A DNA stretch of 64,000 bases, taken from the NCBI GenBank assembly GCA_963810485.1, contig CAWENQ010000004.1, positions 310,001 through 374,000 on the forward strand, read 5' to 3'. The notes under the pieces are model-generated. The model was not told the origin of the DNA. It worked only from the letters and a program-made list of their open reading frames with translations, and did no database searches. Made by a program: the position numbers and the translations under genes. Shown one piece after another: positions 50,189 to 58,685 of the stretch. Numbering within the stretch: position 1 is the stretch's first letter; every line of letters begins with the position of its first letter. The stretch comes from DATKFM01 sp963810485 (GTDB taxonomy: Bacteria; Pseudomonadota; Alphaproteobacteria; Dongiales; Dongiaceae).

Positions 50189-51985
50189 TTACGGCAGTGA
50201 GAACACCGTCAACACACCGCCAAGCTGGGTGTAGCTGTTCAGCGCCTTGTAAGCGCCGACCGCACCCAAGCCGGCCGTGTCTTCCGTTAGTCCGGCCGCC
50301 AGACCGATGCCGGCCCAGCCGCCAACGCCCGACAGTATGCCTACATACTGCTTGCCGCCATGCTCCCAGGTGTTGACGTTGCCGATGATGCCGGACGGAG
50401 TCTTGAACTTGTACAGTTCCTTACCCGTCGAGGCATCGACAGCCTTCAGATAGCCTTCGAGCGTTCCGTAGAACACGATGTCGCCGGCAGTCGCCAGGGC
50501 ACCGCTCCACACGGAGAAGGGCTCCGGATCCGACCAGACGATCTTGCCGGTTCCCGCATCCCAGGCGATGAAGTTACCGAGATGCGTGCCGCCCGGCGCC
50601 GGATACATGCTGAGCGTAGCGCCGACGTAGGGCTGACCCGCCGTGTAGCTGACACGGAACGGCTCATAGTCCATGCAAACATGGTTGGTCGGCACGTAGA
50701 ACAGCTTCGTCTTCGGAGAGAACGCCGCCGGCTGCTGGTCTTTGCTGCCCAGAGCCGCCGGGCAAATGCCCTTCGAGTTGACATCTTCGCCGTTCTGATC
50801 GGTCGAGTACTGTGCCACGACCTGGGGACGTCCGGTTGCCATGTCGACATGCGTCGCCCAGTTCACGGCCGGATCGTACTTTTCGGCAACGAGCAACTCG
50901 CCCGTGGCCCGATCCATCGTGTAGCCGAAGCCATTGCGATCGAAGTGAACCAGGACATTGCGGGCCTTACCGCCGACGTCGATGTCAGCGAGGATCATCT
51001 CGTTGACGCCATCGAAGTCCCATTCGTCATGGGGCGTCATCTGATAGACCCACTTGGCCATGCCGTCGTCCGGATCGCGGGCGAAGATGGTCATCGACCA
51101 GCGATTGTCGCCGGGCCGCTGCTTCGGGTTCCAGGTGCTGGGATTGCCCGAGCCGTAGTAGAACAGGTCGAGGTCCGGGTCATAGGAATACCAGCCCCAA
51201 GTCGTGCCGCCGCCGATCTTCCATTGATCGCCTTCCCAGGTCGCCGTGCCGGAGTCTTTGCCGACCGGCTGGCCGAGATGGGTGGTCTTCTCCGGATCCA
51301 GCAGAGTGTCGGAGTCCGGACCCATGGAATAGGCACGCCACGCCAGTGAACCGTCTTTCAGGTTGTAGGCCGTCACGCTGCCGCGCACGCCGAACTCGCC
51401 ACCGCTGATGCCAACGATGACCTTGTCCTTGATGATGTGCGGAACGCTGGTGCCCGTTTCACCCTTCTTCGCGTCGCCATTGGCGACCTTCCAGACTTCC
51501 TTGCCGGTCTTGGCGTCGAGCGCCACGACCGTCGTGTCAGCCTGGTGCAGGATGACTTTGCCATCGGCATAGGAAACGCCGCGATTGACGGTATCGCAGC
51601 ACATCACCGGGATCGTATCCGGGTCCTGCTTCGGCTCGTATTTCCAGATCACGCGGCCATTGTCGTTCAGGTCGAGCGCGAAGACGATGTTCGGAAACGG
51701 CGTATGGATGAACATCGTGTCGCCGATCACCAGAGGACCACCCTCGTGACCGCGCAGAACGCCGGTGGAGAACTGCCATGCGACCTGCAGGCTGCCCACG
51801 TTGCCGGCGTTGATCTGCGACAACTCGCTATAGCGCGTATTGGCGTAGTTGCCAGCTGCCTGGGTCCACTGTTTTGGATCCTTCTGCAAACCAAGTAGCT
51901 CGTCGTTTGCCGATGACGCAGCCGGCAGTGCCACGGCAGCAGCAAGGGTCATTAGACCCGCTCTCAATAGTGATTTTGACTTCAT
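50189..51985 (-). CDS. xoxF: Lanthanide-dependent methanol dehydrogenase XoxF
   Basis: XoxF is a PQQ-dependent periplasmic alcohol dehydrogenase that oxidises methanol. The 598-aa protein has a signal peptide (MKSKSLLRAGLMTLAAAVAL, cleavage near SSAND) and the eight-bladed quinoprotein propeller. The vicinal disulfide cysteines are C129-C130 (PVMCCDTVNRG). The decisive motif is HDEWDFDGVNEM: the second Asp of DFD (323-325) is the extra lanthanide ligand, which is Ala in calcium-dependent MxaF. The start at 51985 is fixed by AGGGAGGAGTGGGTA. It is the first gene of xoxFGJ and divergent from the quinoprotein-relay genes; no mxa genes are present in the window. Confidence 0.97.
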   Translation of the reverse strand: MKSKSLLRAGLMTLAAAVALPAASSANDELLGLQKDPKQWTQAAGNYANTRYSELSQINAGNVGSLQVAWQFSTGVLRGHEGGPLVIGDTMFIHTPFPNIVFALDLNDNGRVIWKYEPKQDPDTIPVMCCDTVNRGVSYADGKVILHQADTTVVALDAKTGKEVWKVANGDAKKGETGTSVPHIIKDKVIVGISGGEFGVRGSVTAYNLKDGSLAWRAYSMGPDSDTLLDPEKTTHLGQPVGKDSGTATWEGDQWKIGGGTTWGWYSYDPDLDLFYYGSGNPSTWNPKQRPGDNRWSMTIFARDPDDGMAKWVYQMTPHDEWDFDGVNEMILADIDVGGKARNVLVHFDRNGFGYTMDRATGELLVAEKYDPAVNWATHVDMATGRPQVVAQYSTDQNGEDVNSKGICPAALGSKDQQPAAFSPKTKLFYVPTNHVCMDYEPFRVSYTAGQPYVGATLSMYPAPGGTHLGNFIAWDAGTGKIVWSDPEPFSVWSGALATAGDIVFYGTLEGYLKAVDASTGKELYKFKTPSGIIGNVNTWEHGGKQYVGILSGVGGWAGIGLAAGLTEDTAGLGAVGAYKALNSYTQLGGVLTVFSLP

Positions 51986-52475
51986 TACCCACTCCTCCCT
52001 TGTTGCCGAAATCTCACGGAAAAACGCCCGTGCCGCACAGGCGGGAGCCGTTCGCATCTCATCAATTGTATGAGTGGCGCCGCTTGCTCCCTGGACAACA
52101 CCTCCTTTAGTCAGAGGCGGCTGGTACTACACCAGCTCGCTATCACGATTGTCCGCAGGGGCACACTATGTTGGGTGCCCCCGTCCCTCGCCCGGTTGGA
52201 CGTCCGCTCGATAGGGTAGCGACAAAAATCATTATGCAGACTTTGCAATCGCCCGCAAGCGCCGTTTGTAAATTTTCCAGCGAGTGATGCTATGATCCTG
52301 TCGGACCAACTGCTATTGGCGTTGTCAGTGCTCATTGTGCAGCGCGAAAAGAGCATCCGGGCGCTTGTTTATGTCGCTCGCCGATCTTGAGTAGAGCAAA
52401 GGAAACTATGGCACAGTTGTCCCCGGAATTCGGGCCAAACGCGATGCAGCATCCGCTACCGGGTGCGAGGCGGTC
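51986..52475. promoter_or_regulatory. Divergent regulatory region between xoxF and the pentapeptide-repeat gene
   Basis: This is 490 bases without a convincing gene; a short minus-strand frame at 52111-52356 has no family features. It must hold the xoxF promoter and the promoter of the plus-strand quinoprotein-relay genes. Two inverted repeats are visible: GCTGGT-5-ACCAGC (52120-52136), and GGGGCAC-10-GTGCCCC (52158-52181), either of which could be an operator or a leader hairpin. The segment 52,200-52,420 is A+T-richer. A specific start site could not be assigned. Confidence 0.55.
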
Positions 52476-53240
52476 ATGAAATTGCTCCGCCTGACCATGC
52501 TGACGGCTGCGATCATCGCGTCAGCTTTGTTGACCGGTACGGGTTCATCCGCCGCCGCGGAATTGACCGCGGATGAAGTTCGCGGGCTCCTTGCCGCGCA
52601 TCAAGGCGGCACGGCGCTCGACCTCTCAGGCAAAGATCTTTCCGGCCTGGATCTCGCCAATGTCGATTTTCGCGGCGCCAACCTGACGGGCGCCAATCTG
52701 AAAAAGGCGAACCTCGCCGGCGCCGATCTTTCTGGTACCTTGATCGATCTCGCCATCATGCGGGGCGCCAACCTGACCGGCGCAAAGCTGAGAAACGCCA
52801 GCGCCTTTTCGACCATCCTGGCGGAGGCTGATCTGACCGGCGCCGACCTCGCCGGCGCCAAACTGGTCTGCAACTTCGAGAATGCCATTCTCAACAACGC
52901 CAATCTCGAAGGCGCGGCCATGGGTGCCGACATGCGCAATCAATCCATGGGGCTGATGCGGCTTTCCATGCGCAATGCGACCCTTCACGGCGCCAAGCTG
53001 GCGGGCGCCGACATGTCGCGGGCGATGCTGGAATTCGCCGATTTCAACGGCGCCGATCTCGCCGGTGCGAACTTGATGCGGGCGGAGGCCGGCGGCGCCG
53101 ACTTTTCCGGGGCGATGCTGCACGGCGCCGACTTCACGATGGCCGACCTGCAAGGCGCACGGTTCCGCGGCGCAAAAGGCGTCGACAAGATCATCGGATT
53201 GGACAGCACGACCAACAGGGATTCCGCCGTGTTCGAATGA
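52476..53240 (+). CDS. Exported pentapeptide-repeat protein
   Basis: This 254-aa protein has a signal peptide (MKLLRLTMLTAAIIASALLT, cleavage near SAAAE). A short helical part follows, then about 35 consecutive A(D/N)LxG-type pentapeptides, for example LSGKDLSGLDLANVDFRG and GADLAGANLMRAEAGG, expected to form a right-handed quadrilateral beta-helix. One cysteine (KLVCNFENA) interrupts the helix. Such exported pentapeptide proteins occur beside quinoprotein dehydrogenase genes; the molecular role is unknown and a protein-protein scaffold is likely. GAGGCGGTC precedes the ATG. The stop overlaps the start of the next gene. Confidence 0.85.
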   Translation: MKLLRLTMLTAAIIASALLTGTGSSAAAELTADEVRGLLAAHQGGTALDLSGKDLSGLDLANVDFRGANLTGANLKKANLAGADLSGTLIDLAIMRGANLTGAKLRNASAFSTILAEADLTGADLAGAKLVCNFENAILNNANLEGAAMGADMRNQSMGLMRLSMRNATLHGAKLAGADMSRAMLEFADFNGADLAGANLMRAEAGGADFSGAMLHGADFTMADLQGARFRGAKGVDKIIGLDSTTNRDSAVFE

Positions 53241-54238
53241 GCGTTGCGGGCTCCATCACCGAATTGCCACAGCTTCATCCCCATCCGCCCGCCCTGGGCC
53301 GGCGTCGCGCCTGTGGATGCCTGCTGTCGGCGGCTTTCTGCTGCCTGCCGGGATTGAAGGCGCAGGCGGCCGCCCTTGCCACCAATGCGCTCGAGCTGAC
53401 TGAGGTCGCCACCGGCGTTCACGTGTTCCACGGCGTTCATGAGGAGGCGACCAGCACCAATCTTGGCGCGATCGCCAACATCGCCGTGATCATCGGCAAC
53501 GAGGCTGTTGCGGTTGTCGATACCGGCGGCAGTCTGGCCTGGGGAAATCGCCTGCGCAGCGCCGTCCGCACCATGACGTCGTTGCCGATCCGCTATCTGA
53601 TCAATAGTCACGTGCATCCCGATCATATCTTCGGCAATGCCGCATTCGACAGCGACGCTCCCGAGATCTGGGGCCACTACAAGCTGCCGGAGTCTCTGGC
53701 GGCGCGGGGCCAGTTCTATCTCGACCAGATCAATGAGCTCCTTGGCGGCGCAGCCGAGGGAACCCGCGTCGTGGCGCCGGCGCGACTGGTCAACGGCACG
53801 CAGGAACTGGATCTTGGCGGTCGCGTTCTGCGTTTGGAGTCGCACCCGACGGCCCACACCGACAATGACCTGACTGTCTTTGATGCCGCTACAGGTACGC
53901 TGGTCGCCTCGGACTTGTTGTTCATGGAACGGCTGCCGGCCATCGACGGCAGCCTCAACGGCTGGCTGTCGGTGCTGGCCGCCTTGCGCAACATCCCGGC
54001 CGCCCGCGTTGTTCCCGGCCATGGCCCGCCCGCCGCGGCTTGGCCCGCCGCGCTGGAACCGCAAGAGCGCTACCTCCAGCGGCTGCGAACGGATCTGCGA
54101 AACCTGATTGCCGCCGGCATTCCCATGGAAAAGGCCGTCGAAACGGCCGGCCAATCCGAGCGGGCCAATTGGGTGCTGTTCGACGACTACAATGCTCGCA
54201 ATGTCGTGACTGCCTATGCCGAATTGGAATGGGAGTAG
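53237..54238 (+). CDS. Quinoprotein relay system zinc metallohydrolase (metallo-beta-lactamase fold)
   Basis: This 333-aa exported metallo-beta-lactamase-fold protein is of the SoxH-like type found near PQQ dehydrogenases. It begins with a leader rich in Arg and Cys (GRRRACGCLLSAAFCCLPG), possibly a Tat- or Sec-type signal. The metal motif is HVHPDH within YLINSHVHPDHIFGN, followed by the histidine of SHPTAHTDND, the aspartate of VASDLLFMERLP and the histidine of VVPGHGPP. All five or six ligands of the binuclear site are present. The gene overlaps the pentapeptide gene by 4 bases and precedes the SoxYZ-like carrier gene. The substrate is unknown. Confidence 0.88.
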   Translation: MSVAGSITELPQLHPHPPALGRRRACGCLLSAAFCCLPGLKAQAAALATNALELTEVATGVHVFHGVHEEATSTNLGAIANIAVIIGNEAVAVVDTGGSLAWGNRLRSAVRTMTSLPIRYLINSHVHPDHIFGNAAFDSDAPEIWGHYKLPESLAARGQFYLDQINELLGGAAEGTRVVAPARLVNGTQELDLGGRVLRLESHPTAHTDNDLTVFDAATGTLVASDLLFMERLPAIDGSLNGWLSVLAALRNIPAARVVPGHGPPAAAWPAALEPQERYLQRLRTDLRNLIAAGIPMEKAVETAGQSERANWVLFDDYNARNVVTAYAELEWE

Positions 54239-54289
54239 GCCCCGGCTAATATGTGCTAGGATGTGCCAATTCCTCAGAAGGTACTGCCC

Positions 54290-55105
54290 ATGATTTCGCG
54301 TCGCATTTTCTTCCTGTCGGCCGCCCTGGCACCGCTCCTTGGGCGAACCGGGCTGACCCACGCCGAAACGGCGGACGATCCCTGGCCGGATATCCGTGAC
54401 GCCCTGTTCGGCGACAAGGTCATCGCCGAGAACGACGGCATCATTACGGTGGAGGCGCCGAAGCGGGCCTATGACGCCGCCATCGTTCCCGTGACCGTGC
54501 ATGCCGCGATCCCGCAGGCCGTCGACCGTTACATCAAGACCGTCCATCTGATCATCGACAAGAACCCGGCGCCCGAAGCCGGCGTTTTTCATTTCACGCT
54601 CGATAGCGGCGATGCGACGTTCTCGACCCGGGTGCGCGTCAACGAGTACACGAATGTCCGCGCGATCGCGGAGTTGAACGACGGTTCATTGCACATGGCT
54701 GTGCAGTTCGTGAAGGCGGCGGGCGGCTGTTCGGCGCCGGCGCTGAAGGACAAGGAAGAGGCCTTCGCCAATCTCGGCCGGATGAAGCTGAAGCAGCCCG
54801 ACCAGGTCGCGCTGAACCAGCCAAACCAGGCGCAGCTCCTGGTCAGCCATCCCAACTTCTCGGGCATGCAGTTCGATCAGATCTCCCGCAACTACATCCC
54901 TGCCCATTTCATACAGAACGTTACCGTGCGCTATGGCGACCGCACGGTGATGACGGTGGAGGGAAACATTTCGCTCAGCGAGAATCCCAGCTTCCATTTC
55001 AACTATATGCCGACGGCGGAAGCGGAGATGAGCGTCGAGGTCATCGATTCCGACGGGATGAAATTCAGCCAGACCTGGCCGGTGTCGCCGGCGCCGAGCC
55101 TCTAG
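54290..55105 (+). CDS. Quinoprotein dehydrogenase-associated SoxYZ-like carrier protein
   Basis: This 271-aa exported protein is a fusion of SoxY-like and SoxZ-like domains. The N-terminus MISRRIFFLSAALAPLLG is a signal peptide. The SoxY-like domain (about residues 35-145) ends in AAGGCSAP, the GGC motif that in SoxY carries the covalently bound sulfur substrate on a swinging Cys. The SoxZ-like domain follows, with LLVSHPNFSGMQFDQ and IPAHFIQNVTVRYGDR. I use the ATG at 54290 with AAGG upstream. With the neighbouring metallohydrolase it forms the putative quinoprotein relay pair. Confidence 0.9.
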   Translation: MISRRIFFLSAALAPLLGRTGLTHAETADDPWPDIRDALFGDKVIAENDGIITVEAPKRAYDAAIVPVTVHAAIPQAVDRYIKTVHLIIDKNPAPEAGVFHFTLDSGDATFSTRVRVNEYTNVRAIAELNDGSLHMAVQFVKAAGGCSAPALKDKEEAFANLGRMKLKQPDQVALNQPNQAQLLVSHPNFSGMQFDQISRNYIPAHFIQNVTVRYGDRTVMTVEGNISLSENPSFHFNYMPTAEAEMSVEVIDSDGMKFSQTWPVSPAPSL

Positions 55106-55111
55106 CCGGAA

Positions 55112-55465
55112 TCAGAAGCAGCGGATCTCGGCTTCGGCCTGCGCCCGTCGCAGGTCCTCGACGACGGATTTCGTCCAGGCGGCATCGCGGAATACGGACG
55201 TCGACTCTCCCGGACGCTGCACCAGGCGCAACACCGTCTCCGCCTGCACATATTCCTCGTAGGGGATCAGCGACGAGATGACGTCGATGCTGCAGGAGCA
55301 TTTCTGCAGCATTTCCTGGGTCTGGCCGTTGCTGGCCATGCAGCCGAAGACATAGTCCGCCAGCGTGGCCGTGGAATAGTCATTGGCAGCCGAGGCGGAA
55401 CCTGCCGCCGAAAACAGGATGGCAAGGCTCAGACCGGCGATGGCTTTCGCGTCGAGCATTCTCAT
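55112..55465 (-). CDS. Small exported cysteine-containing protein
   Basis: This is a 117-aa protein with a signal peptide (KAIAGLSLAILFSAAGSASA). The mature part contains YVFGCMASNGQTQEMLQKCSCSID, with three closely spaced cysteines, and a fourth at the C-terminal EIRCF. Two disulfides are plausible. The start at 55465 is supported by GGGAGGAGGACC. It lies 27 bases behind the preceding minus-strand gene and is convergent with the SoxYZ-like gene, with 6 bases between stops. Its family is not identified; position suggests a methanol-oxidation accessory role. Confidence 0.7.
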   Translation of the reverse strand: MRMLDAKAIAGLSLAILFSAAGSASAANDYSTATLADYVFGCMASNGQTQEMLQKCSCSIDVISSLIPYEEYVQAETVLRLVQRPGESTSVFRDAAWTKSVVEDLRRAQAEAEIRCF

Positions 55466-55491
55466 GGTCCTCCTCCCGCCGGATGCAGCGG

Positions 55492-56148
55492 TCACGGAAC
55501 CGTATCCTGGAACTGCAGCAGATTTTCCTCAAGCGGCTTGTCTACCGACCCGCCGGGCGTCAGCACCCGGATGCTGTAGACGCCCCCCGGCACATCGGGC
55601 GCCAGATAGAACTCATAGGTCTTTTCCGCGAACTTTTCGAAACGTTCGCGCAAGGGATCCTGCAGGAAAGGCTGCAGCGTTACGCGCGTTGCCGGGACTT
55701 CCTTGCCGTCGTAGGGGACCATGACCTCTTCCGCGGTTGCCCGATCGACAAAGGCGTCCCGGATCCGATTGCGAAAATAGACGGTGGACCCTCCGGTCTG
55801 GCTGCTCAGGCCCGCCACATCATGCTCCAGGAAAATCATGATCACTGGGTTGCTATGAAACCCTTCTATTACGGGAAAATCCTGATGATGCTTGTCGGAA
55901 AGAAAATTGAAGCTGACGTCCCGGCCGCCATCCGGCATCACCTTGGTTATGGTGACATCCACGATATCGTCGAACGCCTGTTCCATGGTGCCTTGATGCT
56001 TGTATGTGTATCTCAGCGTTACGGGTTCCGTGATGTTTGCCAGATGTGGCGTATTGAAGATGGCGCGTTGAGCAGCCGACAAATCCTCGGCGTGGGCTTG
56101 TACGCCAAGAAGAGCGAGCATTGCGGCGATGGCGATCCGGACAAGCAT
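55492..56148 (-). CDS. Exported hypothetical protein
   Basis: This 218-aa protein begins MLVRIAIAAMLALLGVQAHA, a clear signal peptide. The mature part is beta-rich with the pattern EPVTLRYTYKHQGTMEQAFDD, a dimethylated-lipid-like or carrier-like outline that cannot be assigned, and contains no cysteine. The start at 56148 has GGAG 9 bases upstream; the frame is open a little further back. It is probably cotranscribed with the small cysteine-containing protein. No function is proposed. Confidence 0.7.
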   Translation of the reverse strand: MLVRIAIAAMLALLGVQAHAEDLSAAQRAIFNTPHLANITEPVTLRYTYKHQGTMEQAFDDIVDVTITKVMPDGGRDVSFNFLSDKHHQDFPVIEGFHSNPVIMIFLEHDVAGLSSQTGGSTVYFRNRIRDAFVDRATAEEVMVPYDGKEVPATRVTLQPFLQDPLRERFEKFAEKTYEFYLAPDVPGGVYSIRVLTPGGSVDKPLEENLLQFQDTVP

Positions 56149-56305
56149 GATCAATGACTCCGTGGTCACTCTGGGCGCTGGTTGAACCATATCGGCAGTC
56201 CGGCGTCGAGGACTTGAGTTCCGGGGGTCTGCCGCGAGATACTGGCAGCAAGATGTCCGATCGCGGAGAGCCGCATAACCACCTCAGCGTCCTTGGCGGC
56301 TTTGC

Positions 56306-56770
56306 TTGAGCGCCGAAACGCTCCGGCAGCTTGTCGCCGACCTGATTGTCGCAGTGTCGGCATTATCGGGTTACCCGGCGCCTGCCGACAGCCCGAATGT
56401 AGTGTTGATGGCCCACGAATTGCTCGAGGAGAAGGCCTGCGGGCAGCCCTGCCGCGTCTATGGCTGGTCCCCGCCGGGCGCGACCATCTACCTGGATAAC
56501 CGGCTCGATCTCGACGGCAATCTGTTCGCCCGCAGCATCCTGGTGCATGAGCTGACCCACTACCTGCAGCAGGAGAGCGGCAAGTACAGCAAGCGCTGGA
56601 CCTGCCGCGAGTGGATCGAGCGGGAGCGGGAAGCCTACTTGGTGCAGTTTCGCTGGCTTGCCCGGGAACAAGGCGCCCCCGTCACGGTTCCACCGGAGGT
56701 GGGCGGAATGCCTAGGCTGGTCAACTGCCAGGATGAGCCGGAAAGCGGCAATGGCGGCCTCGGCGGCTAG
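56306..56770 (+). CDS. Small HExxH-motif protein (DUF6647-like)
   Basis: This 154-aa protein has a zincin-like motif VHELTHYLQQESGK near residue 91, followed by a conserved EREAYLVQFRWL segment that could supply the third ligand. Two cysteine-bearing segments (EEKACGQPCRVYG and KRWTCREWI) suggest disulfides. The start is taken as the TTG at 56306, but is uncertain. It resembles small uncharacterised proteins with an HELTH motif; protease activity is not established. It lies before the C1-cofactor genes on the same strand. Confidence 0.65.
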   Translation: MSAETLRQLVADLIVAVSALSGYPAPADSPNVVLMAHELLEEKACGQPCRVYGWSPPGATIYLDNRLDLDGNLFARSILVHELTHYLQQESGKYSKRWTCREWIEREREAYLVQFRWLAREQGAPVTVPPEVGGMPRLVNCQDEPESGNGGLGG

Positions 56771-56887
56771 GTTAACCATACCGGCGATTTTCGGCCGCGT
56801 TGCTACGCGGCCCCCTTTTCTGCCAGAATTGGTGAAGAACTAAAGGCGGCCCCAAGAACCGGTCGCCAAAACGATGCGAGGTCCCCT

Positions 56888-57376
56888 TTGTCCAGCGAGC
56901 GTGGCGTAGCCGTCCCCCTGCCGGTCCCGGACATCCTGGAGGCCGATGAGCATCACTACCGCATCCTGGTGCGGGACCTGGTGCTGGATTGCCGCATCGG
57001 CGCCTATCCGGAAGAAAGGCTCAAGGCCCAGCGGGTGCGGTTCAACCTGGATCTGCGGGTCCGCCGGCCGATCCCGCCGCTGAATGACGATCTCGAGAAG
57101 GTCATTTCCTACGACAAGATCATCGCCGAGATCCGCAATCTCGTGGCGTCCGGCCATATCAACCTGGTGGAGACGCTGGCGGAGCAGATCTGCGATATCT
57201 GCCTTTCCGACCGCCGCGTCGCCCGGGCCAAGGTGATGGTGGAGAAGCTCGAAGTCGAGCCGGCCGCCGCCGGCGTCGGCGTCGAGATCGAACGCAGCCG
57301 TCCTCGCAATCCCACGGTCGCCGAAGTATTCCCGCTTGTCTTCGACAGCAGCGGCCAGTCCGGCGGCAATCGCTGA
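56888..57376 (+). CDS. folB: Dihydroneopterin aldolase family protein (FolB-like)
   Basis: This 162-aa enzyme of the FolB family cleaves a dihydroneopterin side chain in pterin biosynthesis. Core motifs are ILVRDLVLDCRIGAYPEER and NLDLRVRRP, then ISYDKIIAEIRNLV and LVETLAEQICDICLSD with the catalytic-region Glu. The start is a TTG preceded by GAGGTCCCCT. Because it heads the run of tetrahydromethanopterin/methanofuran genes, it may serve the methanopterin branch rather than, or as well as, folate; that is inference from context. About 30 N-terminal residues precede the usual FolB start. Confidence 0.85.
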   Translation: MSSERGVAVPLPVPDILEADEHHYRILVRDLVLDCRIGAYPEERLKAQRVRFNLDLRVRRPIPPLNDDLEKVISYDKIIAEIRNLVASGHINLVETLAEQICDICLSDRRVARAKVMVEKLEVEPAAAGVGVEIERSRPRNPTVAEVFPLVFDSSGQSGGNR

Positions 57377-57379
57377 CGC

Positions 57380-58027
57380 TTGGGCGCCAGCCTTTCACGG
57401 CAATCCTCGCGGCCCTGGGTCGTCAAACTCGGGGGCAGCCTCCAGGGCTCGCCGAACCTGCGCCACTGGCTCAAGGTCATCGCGGAAACGGCAGCGCCGG
57501 TGGTCATCGTCCCCGGCGGCGGTCCGTTCGCGGATGCGGTTCGCCTGGCGCAGAAACGGCTGAAATTCTCCGACGCGGTCGCGCATCACATGGCCCTGCT
57601 GGCGATGGAGCAATATGGCCGCGCCATTGCCGGCATGGCCCCTTCGCTGCGGAACGAGGGGACGCTCCCATCGATCAAGGCCTGCCTGCGGCGCGGGCAA
57701 GTACCGGTCTGGCTGCCGACAAGAATGGCTCTTGGGCGGCCGGATATCGCCGAGAGCTGGGATGTCACATCCGACACCCTTGCGCTCTGGCTGGCGCGGC
57801 GATTGAGAGCCCGGGGCCTGCTTCTGGTAAAATCGGCGCGTTTGCCGAGAGGCCCCCGAACCGCGGTTGAGCTTTCACGGCGCGGGATCATCGACGCGGC
57901 CTTTCCCCGCATGCTGGCAGAACATCCCTGCCCGAGCTGGTGCATAGAAAGCCGCAATCACCGGCTGGCGGCACAGGCCTTTCGCACCGGCGCCGATCCG
58001 CTCGCGACCAACATATTGCCGACGTAG
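57380..58027 (+). CDS. mfnE: Amino acid kinase family protein, MfnE-like
   Basis: This 215-aa kinase of the amino acid kinase/uridylate kinase fold is identified by its glycine-rich phosphate loops VVKLGGSLQG and VIVPGGGPFAD and by SWDVTSDTLALWLARRL. In methanofuran biosynthesis MfnE phosphorylates the aminomethylfuran phosphate to the diphosphate used in the final coupling. It is assigned here because mfnB, mfnD and mfnF homologues are close by. It starts 3 bases after the FolB stop with a TTG. Activity on the furan substrate is inferred. Confidence 0.78.
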   Translation: MGASLSRQSSRPWVVKLGGSLQGSPNLRHWLKVIAETAAPVVIVPGGGPFADAVRLAQKRLKFSDAVAHHMALLAMEQYGRAIAGMAPSLRNEGTLPSIKACLRRGQVPVWLPTRMALGRPDIAESWDVTSDTLALWLARRLRARGLLLVKSARLPRGPRTAVELSRRGIIDAAFPRMLAEHPCPSWCIESRNHRLAAQAFRTGADPLATNILPT

Positions 58028-58118
58028 GGATTTCCCGGATTGTGCCTTGCGGTAGGCCCGCTCTGCGGTGAACATGACGCTGCAATTCAGTAGAATTTCA
58101 GCGGAACACCTGACCCGA

Positions 58119-58685
58119 ATGTCCAAAGCCCGCGAAAGCAAGACCCAGCGCCTGGCCTGGGCGCTCACCGGTTCCGGCCATTTCTTTCCGGAGAGCCTAG
58201 AACTCATGCGCCGGATCGCCGATATCGACGTCTTCGTCAGCCGCGCGGCGGCCGAGGTCGTGCGCATGTACCGGGACGACATGAACAAGCTGCCGTCGAC
58301 CGCGCGCATCTTCAAGGATACGACGGCCAGCGCGGCGCCGGTCGGGCATTTCTATCATGGGGTCTATCACACGCTGGTCGTCGCACCCGCGACCTCGAAC
58401 ACGGTCGCGAAATGCGTCTACGGCATCTCCGACAATTTGGCGACCAACGTCTTCGCCCAGGCCGGCAAGTGCCGCGTGCCGATCATCGTCTTCGCCTGCG
58501 ACACCGCACCGGAGCTGGATACCAAAGCGCCCCACGGCATGGTGAAAGTCTATCCCCGGCGCATCGACCTGGAGAATGTCGAGAAATTGAAATCCTTCGA
58601 GGGCACGCAAGTGGTGGAGTCGCTCGAGGATCTGACCAAGTCCCTCGCAGCGCGTCTGGCATGTCTGAACATCTCCTTTTCCTGA
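58119..58685 (+). CDS. Flavoprotein of the DmrB/archaeoflavoprotein type
   Basis: This 188-aa FMN-binding flavoprotein has the HFCD-type fold. Motifs are WALTGSGHFFPES at the N-terminus, the loop HTLVVAPATSNTVAKCVYGIS and NLATNVFAQAGKCRVPIIV. Archaeal relatives reduce dihydromethanopterin, and homologues are fixed members of bacterial C1-cofactor clusters. I start at the ATG at 58119 (MSKARESKTQRLAWAL), which matches the expected N-terminus; in-frame ATG at 58074 and GTG at 58068 exist and none has a clear Shine-Dalgarno. The end overlaps the next gene by 25 bases. Confidence 0.82.
   Translation: MSKARESKTQRLAWALTGSGHFFPESLELMRRIADIDVFVSRAAAEVVRMYRDDMNKLPSTARIFKDTTASAAPVGHFYHGVYHTLVVAPATSNTVAKCVYGISDNLATNVFAQAGKCRVPIIVFACDTAPELDTKAPHGMVKVYPRRIDLENVEKLKSFEGTQVVESLEDLTKSLAARLACLNISFS

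Noticed and set aside
52111..52356. Short minus-strand frame (81 aa) between xoxF and the pentapeptide gene
   Set aside because: It has no Shine-Dalgarno, no family features and lies in a divergent promoter region.
52985..54592. 535-aa minus-strand frame opposite the pentapeptide and metallohydrolase genes
   Set aside because: It is antisense to genes with clear domains (pentapeptide repeats, HVHPDH) and shows no family features of its own.
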